From an uncultured Macellibacteroides sp. (lineage in GTDB: Bacteria; Bacteroidota; Bacteroidia; Bacteroidales; Tannerellaceae), in contig NZ_OY762974.1 of assembly GCF_963667135.1 (NCBI RefSeq), positions 1,364,001 through 1,428,000 of the forward strand: a DNA stretch of 64,000 nucleotides, read 5' to 3'. The notes beneath the pieces were generated by a model that saw only the letters and a list, made by a program, of their open reading frames with translations, had not been told where the DNA came from and made no database searches. Below, one piece after another: positions 1 to 9,981 of the stretch. The position numbers and the translations under genes were made by a program. Positions within the stretch are counted from its first letter, which is position 1. The number at the start of each line of letters is the position of its first letter.

Positions 1-938
1 ATAGCACCTGTAACAGGTATACCTCCAAAAATGGGGACTATTATATTGGCAGCTCCCTGAGCAATAAGTTCGGTATTGGAATTATGCTTATCACCCGTTA
101 CACCGTCGGCCACTGTTGCAGAAAGCAAGGACTCTATGGCTCCCAAAATCGCGATGGTGAAAGCAGAAGGCAAGAGCTTGTTGATTGTTTCCATTGAAAA
201 GGGAATAGACTCGGGTGAAGGGATAGAGGCGTTAATGGTAAAACGGTCTCCAATCGTTTCTACTCCCGTAATCCCGGCATAATTCTTCATCGCATAAACA
301 ATCACTGTAACAACAACAATTGCAACCAGAGACCCGGGGATTTTTTTTAGAAACTTTGGTGTGATAACAATGATAAAAATACTGATAATTCCAATTAAGA
401 AAGACCAGTGATTAATGGTTCCAAAGCTATCACCATAAGCAATCCATTTGGAAATAAAATCGGCAGGAACCTTGTCCATCGTAAGGCCAAATAAATCTTT
501 CATCTGGGTAGTAAAGATGGTAAGCGCGATACCGCTGGTAAATCCAACTACAATCGGATAAGGAATAAATTTAATTACCGTCCCTAGCTTAAGAACCCCC
601 ATCAAAACGAGGAAAATACCGGCAAGGACCGTTGCGATAGCGAGCCCTTCTATTCCAAAGTTCTGAATAATTCCATAAACAATTACAATAAAAGCACCTG
701 TGGGTCCACCAATCTGGACAGAACTACCACCTAACAAAGAAACAATAAAACCGCCTAAAATGGCTGTAATCAAACCCTTCTCCGGGCTAACCCCTGATGC
801 AATACCAAATGCAATTGCAAGCGGCAGGGCAACAATACCCACGATAATGCCGGCCATAAGGTCGGTCATAAACCTCTCTTTGGAATAATTTTTCAGCACA
901 GCAAATAGCTTGGGCTGAAAATCAAACTTACTCTTCAT
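1..938 (-). CDS. SulP-family anion transporter, 3' end cut by window edge
   Basis: Inner-membrane permease of the SulP family (sulfate, bicarbonate or similar anions, usually with H+ or Na+). Reading the minus strand from ATG at 938 gives an open frame to the left edge, about 312 residues, beginning MKSKFDFQPKLFAVLKNY. It shows the family's N-terminal stretch (DLMAGIIVGIVALPLAIAFG, then GGSSVQIGGPTGAF) and repeated hydrophobic segments, as in the SulP transmembrane core. The C-terminal half, including any STAS domain, is outside the window. A TACCTTTG -7 element lies at 975-968 on the minus strand, though no good TTG is placed upstream of it. The family call is firm; the substrate cannot be told from this part. 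Confidence 0.88.
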   Translation of the reverse strand, partial: MKSKFDFQPKLFAVLKNYSKERFMTDLMAGIIVGIVALPLAIAFGIASGVSPEKGLITAILGGFIVSLLGGSSVQIGGPTGAFIVIVYGIIQNFGIEGLAIATVLAGIFLVLMGVLKLGTVIKFIPYPIVVGFTSGIALTIFTTQMKDLFGLTMDKVPADFISKWIAYGDSFGTINHWSFLIGIISIFIIVITPKFLKKIPGSLVAIVVVTVIVYAMKNYAGITGVETIGDRFTINASIPSPESIPFSMETINKLLPSAFTIAILGAIESLLSATVADGVTGDKHNSNTELIAQGAANIIVPIFGGIPVTGA

Positions 939-1108
939 TCTTTTTGCCTGTTAAATTAATGAGTTTGCAAAGGTATGAATAAAAACAACACCTCTAAAAT
1001 ATAAATTTCTTCAATTAATGCGCTGAAATTTCCTATTATATTCCTATATTTGGACTTATAACACTTCTTTAGAAAGAATTTTCTCATTAAAATATCATAT
1101 TTAAAATT

Positions 1109-1687
1109 ATGGAAAAAAGTATTAAAGGTACAGAAACCGAAAAAAACTTATTGAAATCGTTTGCCGGAGAATCTCAGGCAAGAAGCCGTTACACATTCTT
1201 CGCAAGTGTTGCAAAGAAAGAGGGTTTCGAACAAATTGCAGGTGTTTTTGCTGAAACAGCCGAACAGGAAAAAGAGCATGCGGAACGGTTCTTTAAATTT
1301 TTAGAAGGTGGTATGCTTGAAATTACTGCTTCTTATCCTGCAGGATCAATAGGTACAACTGCCGAAAACCTTGCAGCAGCTGCCGCCGGTGAAAACGAAG
1401 AATGGACTGAATTGTATCCTGAGTTTGCCAGAATTGCAGAAGAAGAAGGATTTAAAGCTATTGCTGTTGCATATCGCCAGATTGCCAAAGTAGAAGCTGA
1501 ACATGAAGCTCGTTACCGTAAATTACTTGCTAATGTAACTGAAGGTAAAGTATTTGAAAAAGACGAAGAAATTATGTGGCAATGCCGCAACTGCGGTTGG
1601 GTATTCAAGGGAAAGAAAGCGCCTAAAACTTGTCCGGCCTGCGAGCACGCTCAATCTTATTTTGAACCGATGAAGCAGAACTATTAA
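1109..1687 (+). CDS. rbr: Rubrerythrin
   Basis: Cytoplasmic non-haem iron peroxidase that reduces hydrogen peroxide in anaerobes, taking electrons through its rubredoxin domain. 192 residues, the normal length. The N-terminal ferritin-like four-helix bundle carries the di-iron ligands (E21, E54, H57, E95, E98, E129, H132 by motif position). The C-terminal rubredoxin domain has the two Cys pairs C159/C162 and C175/C178. Upstream at 1045-1052 is TATATTTG, a good Bacteroidetes -7 element, with CTG 19 nt before it. It is a single-gene unit ending in a strong terminator at 1711. Peroxide stress is the expected regulator in this phylum, but no operator was recognised. Confidence 0.96.
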   Translation: MEKSIKGTETEKNLLKSFAGESQARSRYTFFASVAKKEGFEQIAGVFAETAEQEKEHAERFFKFLEGGMLEITASYPAGSIGTTAENLAAAAAGENEEWTELYPEFARIAEEEGFKAIAVAYRQIAKVEAEHEARYRKLLANVTEGKVFEKDEEIMWQCRNCGWVFKGKKAPKTCPACEHAQSYFEPMKQNY

Positions 1688-1710
1688 TTCTGTATCGCTA
1701 AAAAACTCAA

Positions 1711-1750
1711 TCCCCCTTAGGTGCTTACTAATTCGCCTAAGGGGGATTTT
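1711..1750. terminator. Bidirectional terminator between rbr and nadB
   Basis: An 11-bp perfect stem (1711-1721 with 1736-1746, TCCCCCTTAGG against its complement) encloses a 14-nt loop. It is followed by a T-rich run on the plus strand and preceded by an A-run that becomes a T-run on the minus strand, so it can end both convergent genes. Confidence 0.88.
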
Positions 1751-1758
1751 AATTTTTA

Positions 1759-3342
1759 TTACTCGTATTCCTTAATAGAAATCTTATCCGGATAATCCAG
1801 GGTATAATGCAGTCCCCTGCTTTCTTTTCTTTCCATAGCCTGTCTGATAACCAGGTAAGCCGTATTGATAATATTGCGGAGTTCACAAATTTCCTTCGAA
1901 ACGACAGATCGCATGAATAAGTTCTCTGTTTCTATATACAATATATCCAATCGGTCGAAAGCACGTTTTAAACGAAGATTCGAACGTACGATACCTACAT
2001 AAGTAGACATAATCTGCTGTACCTCTTTTGTACTTTGCGTTATAAGCACCATCTCCTCTGTAAGAGAAGTTCCTTCATCATTCCAATCCGGAATAGATTC
2101 TTTAAACGTATAGTTATCAATGTTAGCCATGGCATTTTTGGCTGCAGCGTCGGCATATACAACTGCTTCAATCAAAGAGTTGGAGGCAAGACGGTTAGCT
2201 CCATGCAATCCGGTACATGAACATTCGCCCGCGGCATACAAGCGGTTAATGGAAGACTGTCCGTTTAAATCGACCTGAATTCCCCCACAAAGATAGTGAG
2301 CAGCCGGAGCTACCGGAATAAAGTCTTTGGTAATATCGATTCCCAGGCTCAAGCACTTTTCATAGATAGTAGGAAAATGCTTTTTGGTCTCTTCCGGGTC
2401 TTTATGCGTAACATCCAGATAAACATGATCATCTCCGCGACTTTTCATTTCGGAGTCAATAGCCCTCGACACAATGTCGCGTGGAGCAAGCTCCAGTCTG
2501 CTATCGTATTTTTGCATAAACTGTTTGCCATCCATGGTCCGCAATTTAGCTCCGTAACCTCGCATTGCTTCGGTAATAAGGAAAGAAGGGCGATCACCCG
2601 GATGGAATAGGGCTGTTGGATGAAATTGAACAAACTCCATGTCCTTCACTGTTCCCTTTGCCCTGTAAACCATTGCGATACCATCACCCGTAGCTACCAG
2701 CGGATTGGTTGTTGTGAGATAAACATTTCCGATACCTCCGGTGGCAATCATAGTCACCTTGGACAGAAATGTTTCCACCTTGCGGTTTCGTTCGTTTAAA
2801 ATATAGGCACCGTAGCACTCTATATCCTGAGTCTGACGTGTAACTTCTACGCCCAGATGGTGCTGAGTAAGAATTTCTACTGCAAAATGGTGATCAAAAA
2901 TCTTAATATTAGGGTGGCTCTTCAGCGCCTGAATAAGACTTTCCTGAATTTCGGCGCCCGTATTGTCTTTATGATGAAGAATACGGAACTCGGAATGCCC
3001 TCCTTCACGATGTAAATCGAAATCGCCCTCTGCCGTTTTATCAAACTTAACTCCCCACTCTATTAATTCATTAATCTGAGCGGGTGCTTCTTTCACCACT
3101 TTCTCTACAGCTGCCCGATCGCAATGACCATCACCTGCGATCAACGTATCCTGGATATGCTTTTCAAAATCGTCGATGGGGTTGGTTACAGAAGCAACTC
3201 CTCCCTGAGCATAATAGGTATTAGCTTCTTGCAGAGCAGTCTTGCATATAAGGGCTACCGATCCTTTATCGGCTACTTTAAGTGCGAAACTCATGCCGGC
3301 AATCCCGGAACCAATAACTAAGTAATCGAATCTTTGTACCAT
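1759..3342 (-). CDS. nadB: L-aspartate oxidase
   Basis: FAD enzyme that oxidises L-aspartate to iminoaspartate, the first step of de novo NAD synthesis; anaerobes use fumarate as electron acceptor. 527 residues, typical length. Visible features are the FAD-binding GSGIAG at residues 11-16, the SxxNTYYAQGG-type region near 40-50, GGHSEFR near 114-120, QFHPTAL near 240, the active-site APRDIVSRAID near 287-297, HYLCGGI near 347, and AAGECSCTGLHGANRLASNS near the FAD/substrate interface. The C-terminal third is the helical domain of the succinate dehydrogenase/fumarate reductase flavoprotein family; the ECSCTGLHGANRL signature favours NadB over FrdA. A TAACTTTG -7 element lies at 3370-3363. The partner nadA is not in the window. 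Confidence 0.96.
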   Translation of the reverse strand: MVQRFDYLVIGSGIAGMSFALKVADKGSVALICKTALQEANTYYAQGGVASVTNPIDDFEKHIQDTLIAGDGHCDRAAVEKVVKEAPAQINELIEWGVKFDKTAEGDFDLHREGGHSEFRILHHKDNTGAEIQESLIQALKSHPNIKIFDHHFAVEILTQHHLGVEVTRQTQDIECYGAYILNERNRKVETFLSKVTMIATGGIGNVYLTTTNPLVATGDGIAMVYRAKGTVKDMEFVQFHPTALFHPGDRPSFLITEAMRGYGAKLRTMDGKQFMQKYDSRLELAPRDIVSRAIDSEMKSRGDDHVYLDVTHKDPEETKKHFPTIYEKCLSLGIDITKDFIPVAPAAHYLCGGIQVDLNGQSSINRLYAAGECSCTGLHGANRLASNSLIEAVVYADAAAKNAMANIDNYTFKESIPDWNDEGTSLTEEMVLITQSTKEVQQIMSTYVGIVRSNLRLKRAFDRLDILYIETENLFMRSVVSKEICELRNIINTAYLVIRQAMERKESRGLHYTLDYPDKISIKEYE

Positions 3343-3586
3343 TATTCACTTATTTAGAGTCACAAAGTTAAAAATTAACTTTGCTAATCGTCCACTTTCA
3401 CAAATCTTTCATCTCCCTTCAATCTTTTTTTAACAACAAACAACATTGCAATCCGCCTGCTTTTGTCAATCAAAAAGACTGAATGTGCCATTTCGAAGAT
3501 AACTTTTGGTTTTTGAGTCTCTGTGGGTTATCTTCGTTACTTTCAAAATAATGGGTATATTTGCATTCACACCAATAATTTAAAAA

Positions 3587-4990
3587 ATGAACTTAAAAAA
3601 CTATATATACGTAACTTTTCTTTCGCTAGCCGCTATTACAGGATTTTCTTCTTGTGAAAAAGACCAGATTGCAGAGGAGGCGGTTGATGAAGAAACTGCT
3701 GTTGATAAGTGGATAGAGAGTACGATGCGCGAAAATTATTACTGGTACAAAGACATGCCTTCTGCCTCAGGCCTAAATTTCCTGACCGATCCCGAATCGT
3801 TCTTTGCCTCATTGCTTTCCAAAAGCGATGGCAAAGACAACTATGCCTATTCGTACATTGAAAGTACAGCTGCGACAACCCGCAGCATTTCTCAAACGGA
3901 CTACAGCTACGGATTCGAATTCGAAGGTTACAGATTAAATTCTTCCGGCGATCTAGTAGCTCATCTTTTGTACGTTGCCCCAAACTCTCCCGCATCCGAA
4001 GCCGGACTAAAAAGAGGTGACTGGATTGTTACGATGGATGGGAAATATATCACCAGCGAAAACTACCAAACACTTTACGGCGGCAAGTCAACCGAATTGC
4101 AGCTTGCTGATTATAATATGGTTGAAGGAGGACTCGAACTGGGCAAAAAAGTTCAATTGGGCACTGCCCGGGAAATAGAAGATAATCCGGTACATTACCA
4201 CAGCATCATCGAATGGGCTGGAAAGAAAGTAGGATATCTGGTATACAATCATTTTACAGCCGGAAAAACAGATGACGATGATACCTATGATAATGAATTG
4301 CTTTCCTTGTCAAAAGAATTCAAATCGGCCGGTGTTAATGAGTTCGTACTGGACCTTAGGTATAACAACGGCGGCTTGCTTACCTGCGCCCAACTTATTT
4401 GTACAATATTGGCTCCGGAAAGTGCTTTGGGAAAAACCATGTGTTACCTGGAATACAACGATAAACAGAGCCCGCAGAAAGGTAGTGTTTCGCTCAATAG
4501 AAACCTTATAACCAATGGGGCAAACCTGAATCTGCAAAAGGTTTATATCTTAGTAACTGAAAGCACGGCCTCAGCTTCCGAATTAGTCATAAACTGTCTC
4601 AAACCATACATGAATGTTGTGGTAATTGGAATGAAGACCGAAGGAAAAAATGTTGGTTCCGAAACTTACTCAGATGATAAATACGCATGGGAACTTCATC
4701 CCATTGTCTGCAAAATTTACAATTCGGCTAATCAATCGGATTATGAGAGCGGATTTACTCCCGAATACGAATACGACGAGGCAACAACCCTGAACAAATT
4801 TCTTCCGTTTGGTAATACAAACGAGATTCTTCTTGGCAAAGCGTTAAGTCTTATCGACGGAACCTATACTAAATCTGCAGAAACAAAGGCGATTCAAGAA
4901 TATCCCCTTAAATTGGTAAAGATTGCCAGTTCACTGGATAGAAAAGCAACAAACGGAGTTGTAATAACGGGAGCTCTTGTTAATGAATAA
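3587..4990 (+). CDS. S41-family (C-terminal processing type) peptidase, lipoprotein
   Basis: 467 residues. The N-terminus has a signal peptide with a lipobox ending at C23 (TGFSSC), so the protein is probably a lipoprotein of the periplasm or outer membrane. A PDZ-like segment covers about 105-185 (APNSPASEAGLKRGDWIVTMDGKYI). The S41 catalytic core follows: the TASASE serine motif at 327-332 and the lysine in MKTEGK (K354), the Ser-Lys dyad of tail-specific proteases. Bacteroidetes carry many such lipoprotein S41 peptidases of unknown substrate. A TATATTTG -7 element lies at 3556-3563, about 24 nt before the start codon. The gene stands alone between two minus-strand units. Substrate not known. 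Confidence 0.9.
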   Translation: MNLKNYIYVTFLSLAAITGFSSCEKDQIAEEAVDEETAVDKWIESTMRENYYWYKDMPSASGLNFLTDPESFFASLLSKSDGKDNYAYSYIESTAATTRSISQTDYSYGFEFEGYRLNSSGDLVAHLLYVAPNSPASEAGLKRGDWIVTMDGKYITSENYQTLYGGKSTELQLADYNMVEGGLELGKKVQLGTAREIEDNPVHYHSIIEWAGKKVGYLVYNHFTAGKTDDDDTYDNELLSLSKEFKSAGVNEFVLDLRYNNGGLLTCAQLICTILAPESALGKTMCYLEYNDKQSPQKGSVSLNRNLITNGANLNLQKVYILVTESTASASELVINCLKPYMNVVVIGMKTEGKNVGSETYSDDKYAWELHPIVCKIYNSANQSDYESGFTPEYEYDEATTLNKFLPFGNTNEILLGKALSLIDGTYTKSAETKAIQEYPLKLVKIASSLDRKATNGVVITGALVNE

Positions 4991-5045
4991 ACTAAAAAGA
5001 AGGCATTCCGGTAAACCTGGAATGCCTTCTTTTTAGTTTATTCAT
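4983..5045. terminator. 27-bp perfect hairpin terminator shared by convergent genes
   Basis: Arms 4983-5009 and 5019-5045 are exact reverse complements around a 9-nt loop. The core GAAGGCATTCC/GGAATGCCTTC is flanked by A5 and T5 runs, so it reads as a terminator from both sides. The left arm includes the stop codon of the S41 gene; the right arm lies just past the susD stop codon on the other strand. Confidence 0.9.
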
Positions 5046-5064
5046 CATTCTAAAATGGATCTTC

Positions 5065-6600
5065 TTACTTATCCCACCATACTTGGGTATTCAGTAAATC
5101 AGCCCCTTGCTGAGCTACCGCTTTCTGATACTGCACAGGATTAAGTTGCACTTCACTATTTGGATAAAGTAGTCGGGAAGGTACTGAAGTAACTCCAATT
5201 GGATCAAATACTTTAGTAACCTCTTGTCCGTTTACTACTCCTTTCCAAACCTCATCACCGGCTTTAACAAGAAAGTCGGGATAGCCGGTACGACGGTATT
5301 CAGCCCAACCCTCGTTACCCTGCATAAATAAAGCTGCCCATTTTTGGGTAAGCACCGTGGCTGCACTTGCCATTGGTACCTGTTGAATGAAGTTTTCTAT
5401 ATCGGATGTACCGACACCCCACTTTTGCATCGAAGCACGAATACCATTCAGGTAATGCTCCTGATTCCAGTTTTTGTACTCAGAGAGTATAAACTGGAGT
5501 TCTGCATACTCCATCAGCACCTCTTTATAGTCACTTTTATAAAAAGCCACCCCCGGTTTACTTACAGAATCGGGGCTCACCAAACTGGCGGTATACATAT
5601 CAATCCCATAAAACTGCCCAACATAGCTTCCTTTGGCATTCGGCTGCGCGTACACAGTCAGACGGGGATCCTGCACAGGGAACAAGGATTTCTTTCCCTT
5701 CAGAAAATCGACAAACACATTGCTTACCGCGTAATCGTTTCTGTTGGCCAATGTAGTTGCCTTATAAAACGGGGCTTGATTAGGGGCATTCGTCTCGAAA
5801 GCAAGTAAAGCATTATCGTCATTACTTTCGAATACAGGGTAGAGTCCGGGATTACTAATGATTTCCTGCATGCGGGCATCTGCCTCACTTAATTTATGTC
5901 TCACCCTATTGGCAATACGAATACTTAGCGAGTTGGCAAATTTTTTCCATTTCAATGCGTTACCCTTATAAATTGCATCCCCACTAGCAAAAGCAGAAGA
6001 AGAAGTATTAATCTGATCAGAAGCCTCCTTCAGTTCTTTCAGCAAGTCCTTATAAATATCCTGCTGGGTGGCATACTGAGCATAAATTATGCCCTGGTCT
6101 GCCTTGCCGGCATCAAAGGTTGAGTTGGTTCCCCCATACGAACTGTATGGAATATCACCCCAAATGTCTGTCATAACCTGATATGTAAATACTTTCAAGA
6201 TACGTGCTACTGCAATCTGATTATTATTGTCTCCATTCTGAGCTGCCTGCGCCCTGGTTGTTTCATTACTGTTCAACCGGATAATCTCATCGAGGTTACT
6301 TTGAGCCAGATAGAGATTTTTCCAGGAATCGTTTCCTGAAGAACTAATCCAGTAGTAACGATCTGCATCTGTATAGGTGTTGTTTGCCAGCCACTGCACA
6401 TACAAGTCGGAACGACCTATGGACAAATTGGTAGACCGGATCTCGTCGACGATACTTTTTTCCACATACGCAATCAGACTTTGAGTCGGGACCGTTTCCG
6501 GACTGTTAGGATTCTTGTTGATTGCTTCAAAGTCTGAGCAGGAAGTAGTAAGAACTAACAATAACGCTGCTATAAAATTTACACTATTTATTCGTTTCAT
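5065..6600 (-). CDS. SusD/RagB-like surface lipoprotein
   Basis: Glycan- or peptide-binding lipoprotein that forms the lid of a SusC transporter at the outer membrane. 511 residues. The signal peptide ends in a lipobox with C21 (LLVLTTSC). The start of the mature protein (FEAINKNPNSPETVP) and the overall make-up resemble the SusD-like group 2 (PF12771 type). The TPR-like helical fold is suggested by the helix-rich middle. The gene begins 19 nt after the susC stop, so the two are co-transcribed. No sigma/anti-sigma genes, sensor or glycoside hydrolase adjoin this pair, so the ligand cannot be inferred; a peptide or oligosaccharide is possible. Confidence 0.92.
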   Translation of the reverse strand: MKRINSVNFIAALLLVLTTSCSDFEAINKNPNSPETVPTQSLIAYVEKSIVDEIRSTNLSIGRSDLYVQWLANNTYTDADRYYWISSSGNDSWKNLYLAQSNLDEIIRLNSNETTRAQAAQNGDNNNQIAVARILKVFTYQVMTDIWGDIPYSSYGGTNSTFDAGKADQGIIYAQYATQQDIYKDLLKELKEASDQINTSSSAFASGDAIYKGNALKWKKFANSLSIRIANRVRHKLSEADARMQEIISNPGLYPVFESNDDNALLAFETNAPNQAPFYKATTLANRNDYAVSNVFVDFLKGKKSLFPVQDPRLTVYAQPNAKGSYVGQFYGIDMYTASLVSPDSVSKPGVAFYKSDYKEVLMEYAELQFILSEYKNWNQEHYLNGIRASMQKWGVGTSDIENFIQQVPMASAATVLTQKWAALFMQGNEGWAEYRRTGYPDFLVKAGDEVWKGVVNGQEVTKVFDPIGVTSVPSRLLYPNSEVQLNPVQYQKAVAQQGADLLNTQVWWDK

Positions 6601-6619
6601 TTCACTGTTCTTTTAATGG

Positions 6620-9600
6620 TTAAAACTTGGCACTGATATTGAATCCATAGGTAATAGGCGAAGGAATATTTCCCCCATCCAGTCCTTGAATATTACCTGA
6701 ACTCTGCGTAAAATCGGGATCGTAGTTTTTGTTTGCTTTCCAAATAGTCCACACATTGTTTGCAAACACAGAAAATCTCAACTCTTTTACAGCAGTATCC
6801 GCCAAACGAGGAATGGTATACCCTGCTGTAATCTCTCTCAGTTTCACGTAATCCGATTTAAACACGTTCTGCGCCTGTACTCCGCTGCTGTAAGAGCGTC
6901 CCCATTCAAAGGCAGATACATTTTTATCATTCAGACGAGTGTTTGAAACGGTATATGTACCATCGGCATTGTAGGTTACAGTACCTTGTACGCCATCCAG
7001 CACCAGCCCGTTTTCACGGATACCATTGGCTGCAGTCTCTTCCAATGTCCCGGAATACATTCCGTATTGTTGGGTAATGGAATAAAAGGATCCCCCTTTA
7101 CGCACATCAATCAGAAAGCCCGCATCGAAGTTTTTGTACTGGAAACTGTTGCGTACTCCTCCAAGCCAATCAGGCAATACACTACCCAAACCTTCTGTTT
7201 GAGCCGTTTTGGCATAAACACCATTGGAAGCCACAACTTTATTTCCATCCGTATCATATACATAATTGTATCCCATTAATTCACCGTAAGGACGACCAAC
7301 TGTCGCATGCAAGGCAACGAATGAAGAGGCTATTTGCAGTGTTTTCAACTGATCGTTCAGCTTTTCTACCTTGTTATTGTTTTTCGACCAGTTGAAAATA
7401 GCTTCCCATCGGAAATCTTTAGTCTGCACCGGAACAATATTCAATACGACTTCCACCCCTTTGTTACTTATTTCGCCGGCATTCATCCACTGGCTGGTGT
7501 ATCCGCTGGAAACGGCCAAAGGCACCTGCATAATCTGATTCTTAGTAAGGTTATTATAATAGGTAAAGTCTACGCCCACTCTGTTATTCAACAATTTTAG
7601 CTCCAGACCCGCCTCAACCGAGTTGGTTAGCTCGGGCTTCAAATGGGCATTGTTCAAAATCACATCTTGACCGTAATTGGGAACACCACCAAAGGAACTG
7701 TTTTTGTACTCGTACGTACGTGATAAGCTATACGGATCTGTATCGTTCCCAACCTGAGCCCATCCCAGACGCACTTTTCCGAAGTTCAACCATGAGATAG
7801 CCTTAACCGGTTCAAGCTCGGTGAAGATAAAGCTTCCTGAAAAAGAAGGGTAGAAATAAGAATTCTCTCCGGAAGGCAACGTAGATGACCAGTCATTACG
7901 GAAAGTAGCGTCAGCAAAAAGAAGGCTTTTCCAACCAAGGGATACACTTCCCAGCACAGAACGAATTTCTTTCCGGTAAGTCTTGTCCGTTATAAGTACA
8001 CTCGTTGCATTACTCAGGTTATAGTATTCGGGGATAATAAGTCCACCTTGCGTTTCTCCGTTATTGATATTGCGTCGCTGATGCATCAGGTTAGTTCCTA
8101 TAAATGCATTCAGCGTGAAATTTTTTAATGCCGTACCATAATGAAGCATCGCTTCATAGTTGAATTCCTGAAAGCGCTGAACCTTTTCACTGTACATAGA
8201 GGTTGTACGGGAATAGACAGCTATACGATCTTCCACCGAATAAGTATATACATCTCCGTGTACCTTCGCAGTAGCTTTCAATCCTTTGGCGATATTCCAT
8301 TCCAGTCCGGCATTACCATATACCCGGTCGCGTTTCTCATCCGAGTAACTTGTATACGAAGACCAGTAAGGATTATCAATATATTTGGCTTTCAGATTGT
8401 TCCAGGAAATAACATTCCAAAGACGCTGTGAGCCGTCCGGACGCATGTAATCCGACAGTTCTTTGTAATCCACCTGTGTTTGTCCCCACGAATACGCTTG
8501 TGTAATCACATTACGGTTGGAAGTCCCCGTCCAGGGACGGCCTACAACACCTGTGTTCATATAGTTTATGGAGGAAGAAAACAAGAAATTCTTATGTTTC
8601 AGGCTACCGCTTGCGCTAAGATTATTACGCGAAAGCTTTGAATTTGGAGTTGTGCCTGTAGCTGTCCGGTTCGTATAAGAAACGCGGTAGTTAGCAATAT
8701 CATTTCCTCCGCGAACCGAAATATTATTATCAAAAGCAACACCTGTTTTGAAATAATACATTAAATCATGCTCAGGATATTTCCACTCGGAAGTTTTAAG
8801 GTAGCGGGATTCGTCCTCTGGATACAGATTCTCCCAAGAAAGCACCTGCTGTCCATCATACTTTGGTCCCCAACTTTCGTCAATGGCATAAGCCGGCACA
8901 TTGTATGCCTGTCCGTTGATAGTAACCTGATTAAAGGTCTGCTGATTACTAGCCCCACCACCGTACAACTTCTGCATAGGAGCAAAACTACTTCTGAGCT
9001 GATTCTCGAGACTGATACCCGTACTGAGAGAAATCTCTGTTTTGTTTTTATTCGTTCCCTTTTTGGTTGTAATAAGAATCACGCCGTTGTTGGCACGTGA
9101 ACCATACAGGGCTGTTGCCGAAGCTCCTTTTAAGACCGACATACTTTCAATATCGTCCGGGTTAATATCTGCAGCCGTATTACCATAGTCTTTTTCTCCG
9201 TAACCAATAGCGGTTGTATTGCTTCCCAATTGAGAATTGTCAATGGGTGTCCCATCAATTACATACAAAGGTTGGTTATTTCCCAAAACGGAACTTACAC
9301 CGCGAACCAACACCCGACTCGATCCACCCAAGGCTCCTCCGGAAGTAATAACCTGCAAACCAGCCACCTTTCCTGAAAGCAGACCGATGGCATTTGTCTG
9401 ACGGGATTTAGTCAGTTCCGCCCCTTTAACATCCTGTACGGAATAACTTAAAGCCTTTTTCTCTCTGGAAATTCCTAACGCAGTTACTACTACTTCATCG
9501 ATAGAAATCAGGTCTGGAAAAAGAATAAATCGAAGATCTTTCCCAACTGTTGCATTTATTTCCTGTGTCTTGTATCCGAGTGAAGAAGCAACAATCGTTG

Positions 9601-9817
9601 CCTTGCTATCGCCAAGATTTATTGAGAACCTGCCGTCCACATCGGTTACAACCCCATTGGTTTTTCCCTTTTCATACACTGTTACAAAAGGGATTGGACT
9701 ATTGTCCTCGCCATTAATAACCTGACCTTTTACTGTAATCTGCGCCCCGGCTTTGGCCAGTATTAACAGTGAAAAAACAAGGAACAAGGCTCTTCTGAAG
9801 AATTCTTTGTTTCGCAT
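6620..9817 (-). CDS. SusC/RagA-like TonB-dependent outer-membrane transporter
   Basis: Outer-membrane beta-barrel importer energised by TonB, partner of the downstream SusD-like lipoprotein. 1,065 residues. In order: signal peptide (about 1-25), a carboxypeptidase-regulatory-like Ig domain (about 28-110, with DEVVVTALG as TonB-box region at its end), the plug domain (about 120-250, including GKVAGLQV and VIDGTPIDN), then the barrel to the C-terminal aromatic ending in KF. It has no N-terminal STN domain, which fits the lack of FecR/sigma genes beside it. Divergent from lpdA; TATCTTTG at 9859-9852 is the likely -7 element. Confidence 0.95.
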   Translation of the reverse strand: MRNKEFFRRALFLVFSLLILAKAGAQITVKGQVINGEDNSPIPFVTVYEKGKTNGVVTDVDGRFSINLGDSKATIVASSLGYKTQEINATVGKDLRFILFPDLISIDEVVVTALGISREKKALSYSVQDVKGAELTKSRQTNAIGLLSGKVAGLQVITSGGALGGSSRVLVRGVSSVLGNNQPLYVIDGTPIDNSQLGSNTTAIGYGEKDYGNTAADINPDDIESMSVLKGASATALYGSRANNGVILITTKKGTNKNKTEISLSTGISLENQLRSSFAPMQKLYGGGASNQQTFNQVTINGQAYNVPAYAIDESWGPKYDGQQVLSWENLYPEDESRYLKTSEWKYPEHDLMYYFKTGVAFDNNISVRGGNDIANYRVSYTNRTATGTTPNSKLSRNNLSASGSLKHKNFLFSSSINYMNTGVVGRPWTGTSNRNVITQAYSWGQTQVDYKELSDYMRPDGSQRLWNVISWNNLKAKYIDNPYWSSYTSYSDEKRDRVYGNAGLEWNIAKGLKATAKVHGDVYTYSVEDRIAVYSRTTSMYSEKVQRFQEFNYEAMLHYGTALKNFTLNAFIGTNLMHQRRNINNGETQGGLIIPEYYNLSNATSVLITDKTYRKEIRSVLGSVSLGWKSLLFADATFRNDWSSTLPSGENSYFYPSFSGSFIFTELEPVKAISWLNFGKVRLGWAQVGNDTDPYSLSRTYEYKNSSFGGVPNYGQDVILNNAHLKPELTNSVEAGLELKLLNNRVGVDFTYYNNLTKNQIMQVPLAVSSGYTSQWMNAGEISNKGVEVVLNIVPVQTKDFRWEAIFNWSKNNNKVEKLNDQLKTLQIASSFVALHATVGRPYGELMGYNYVYDTDGNKVVASNGVYAKTAQTEGLGSVLPDWLGGVRNSFQYKNFDAGFLIDVRKGGSFYSITQQYGMYSGTLEETAANGIRENGLVLDGVQGTVTYNADGTYTVSNTRLNDKNVSAFEWGRSYSSGVQAQNVFKSDYVKLREITAGYTIPRLADTAVKELRFSVFANNVWTIWKANKNYDPDFTQSSGNIQGLDGGNIPSPITYGFNISAKF

Positions 9818-9881
9818 ATACTATCTATTTTAATTGATTCATTTCTTGAGGCAAAGATATGTTGGACAACATATTCTGGAA

Positions 9882-9899
9882 ATACCACACGTATGGTAT
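9882..9899. promoter_or_regulatory. Short palindrome upstream of susC (possible operator)
   Basis: The half-sites ATACCA and TGGTAT are separated by 6 nt, in the 164-bp space between the divergent susC and lpdA genes, and lie around the expected -33 region of the susC promoter. The position would suit a regulator, but the half-sites are short and no partner protein is encoded next to it. Confidence 0.3.
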
Positions 9900-9981
9900 A
9901 TTTATAAATTGTAATTGTCGGTAAAAAGAGTTAATATTGCAGCAAATCTGACAAAGCATAAAAACCATAATTAAATTAAAC

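Noticed and set aside
5344-5808. 154-residue open frame opposite the SusD-like gene
   Set aside because: No start signals or domain; lies entirely in a supported gene.
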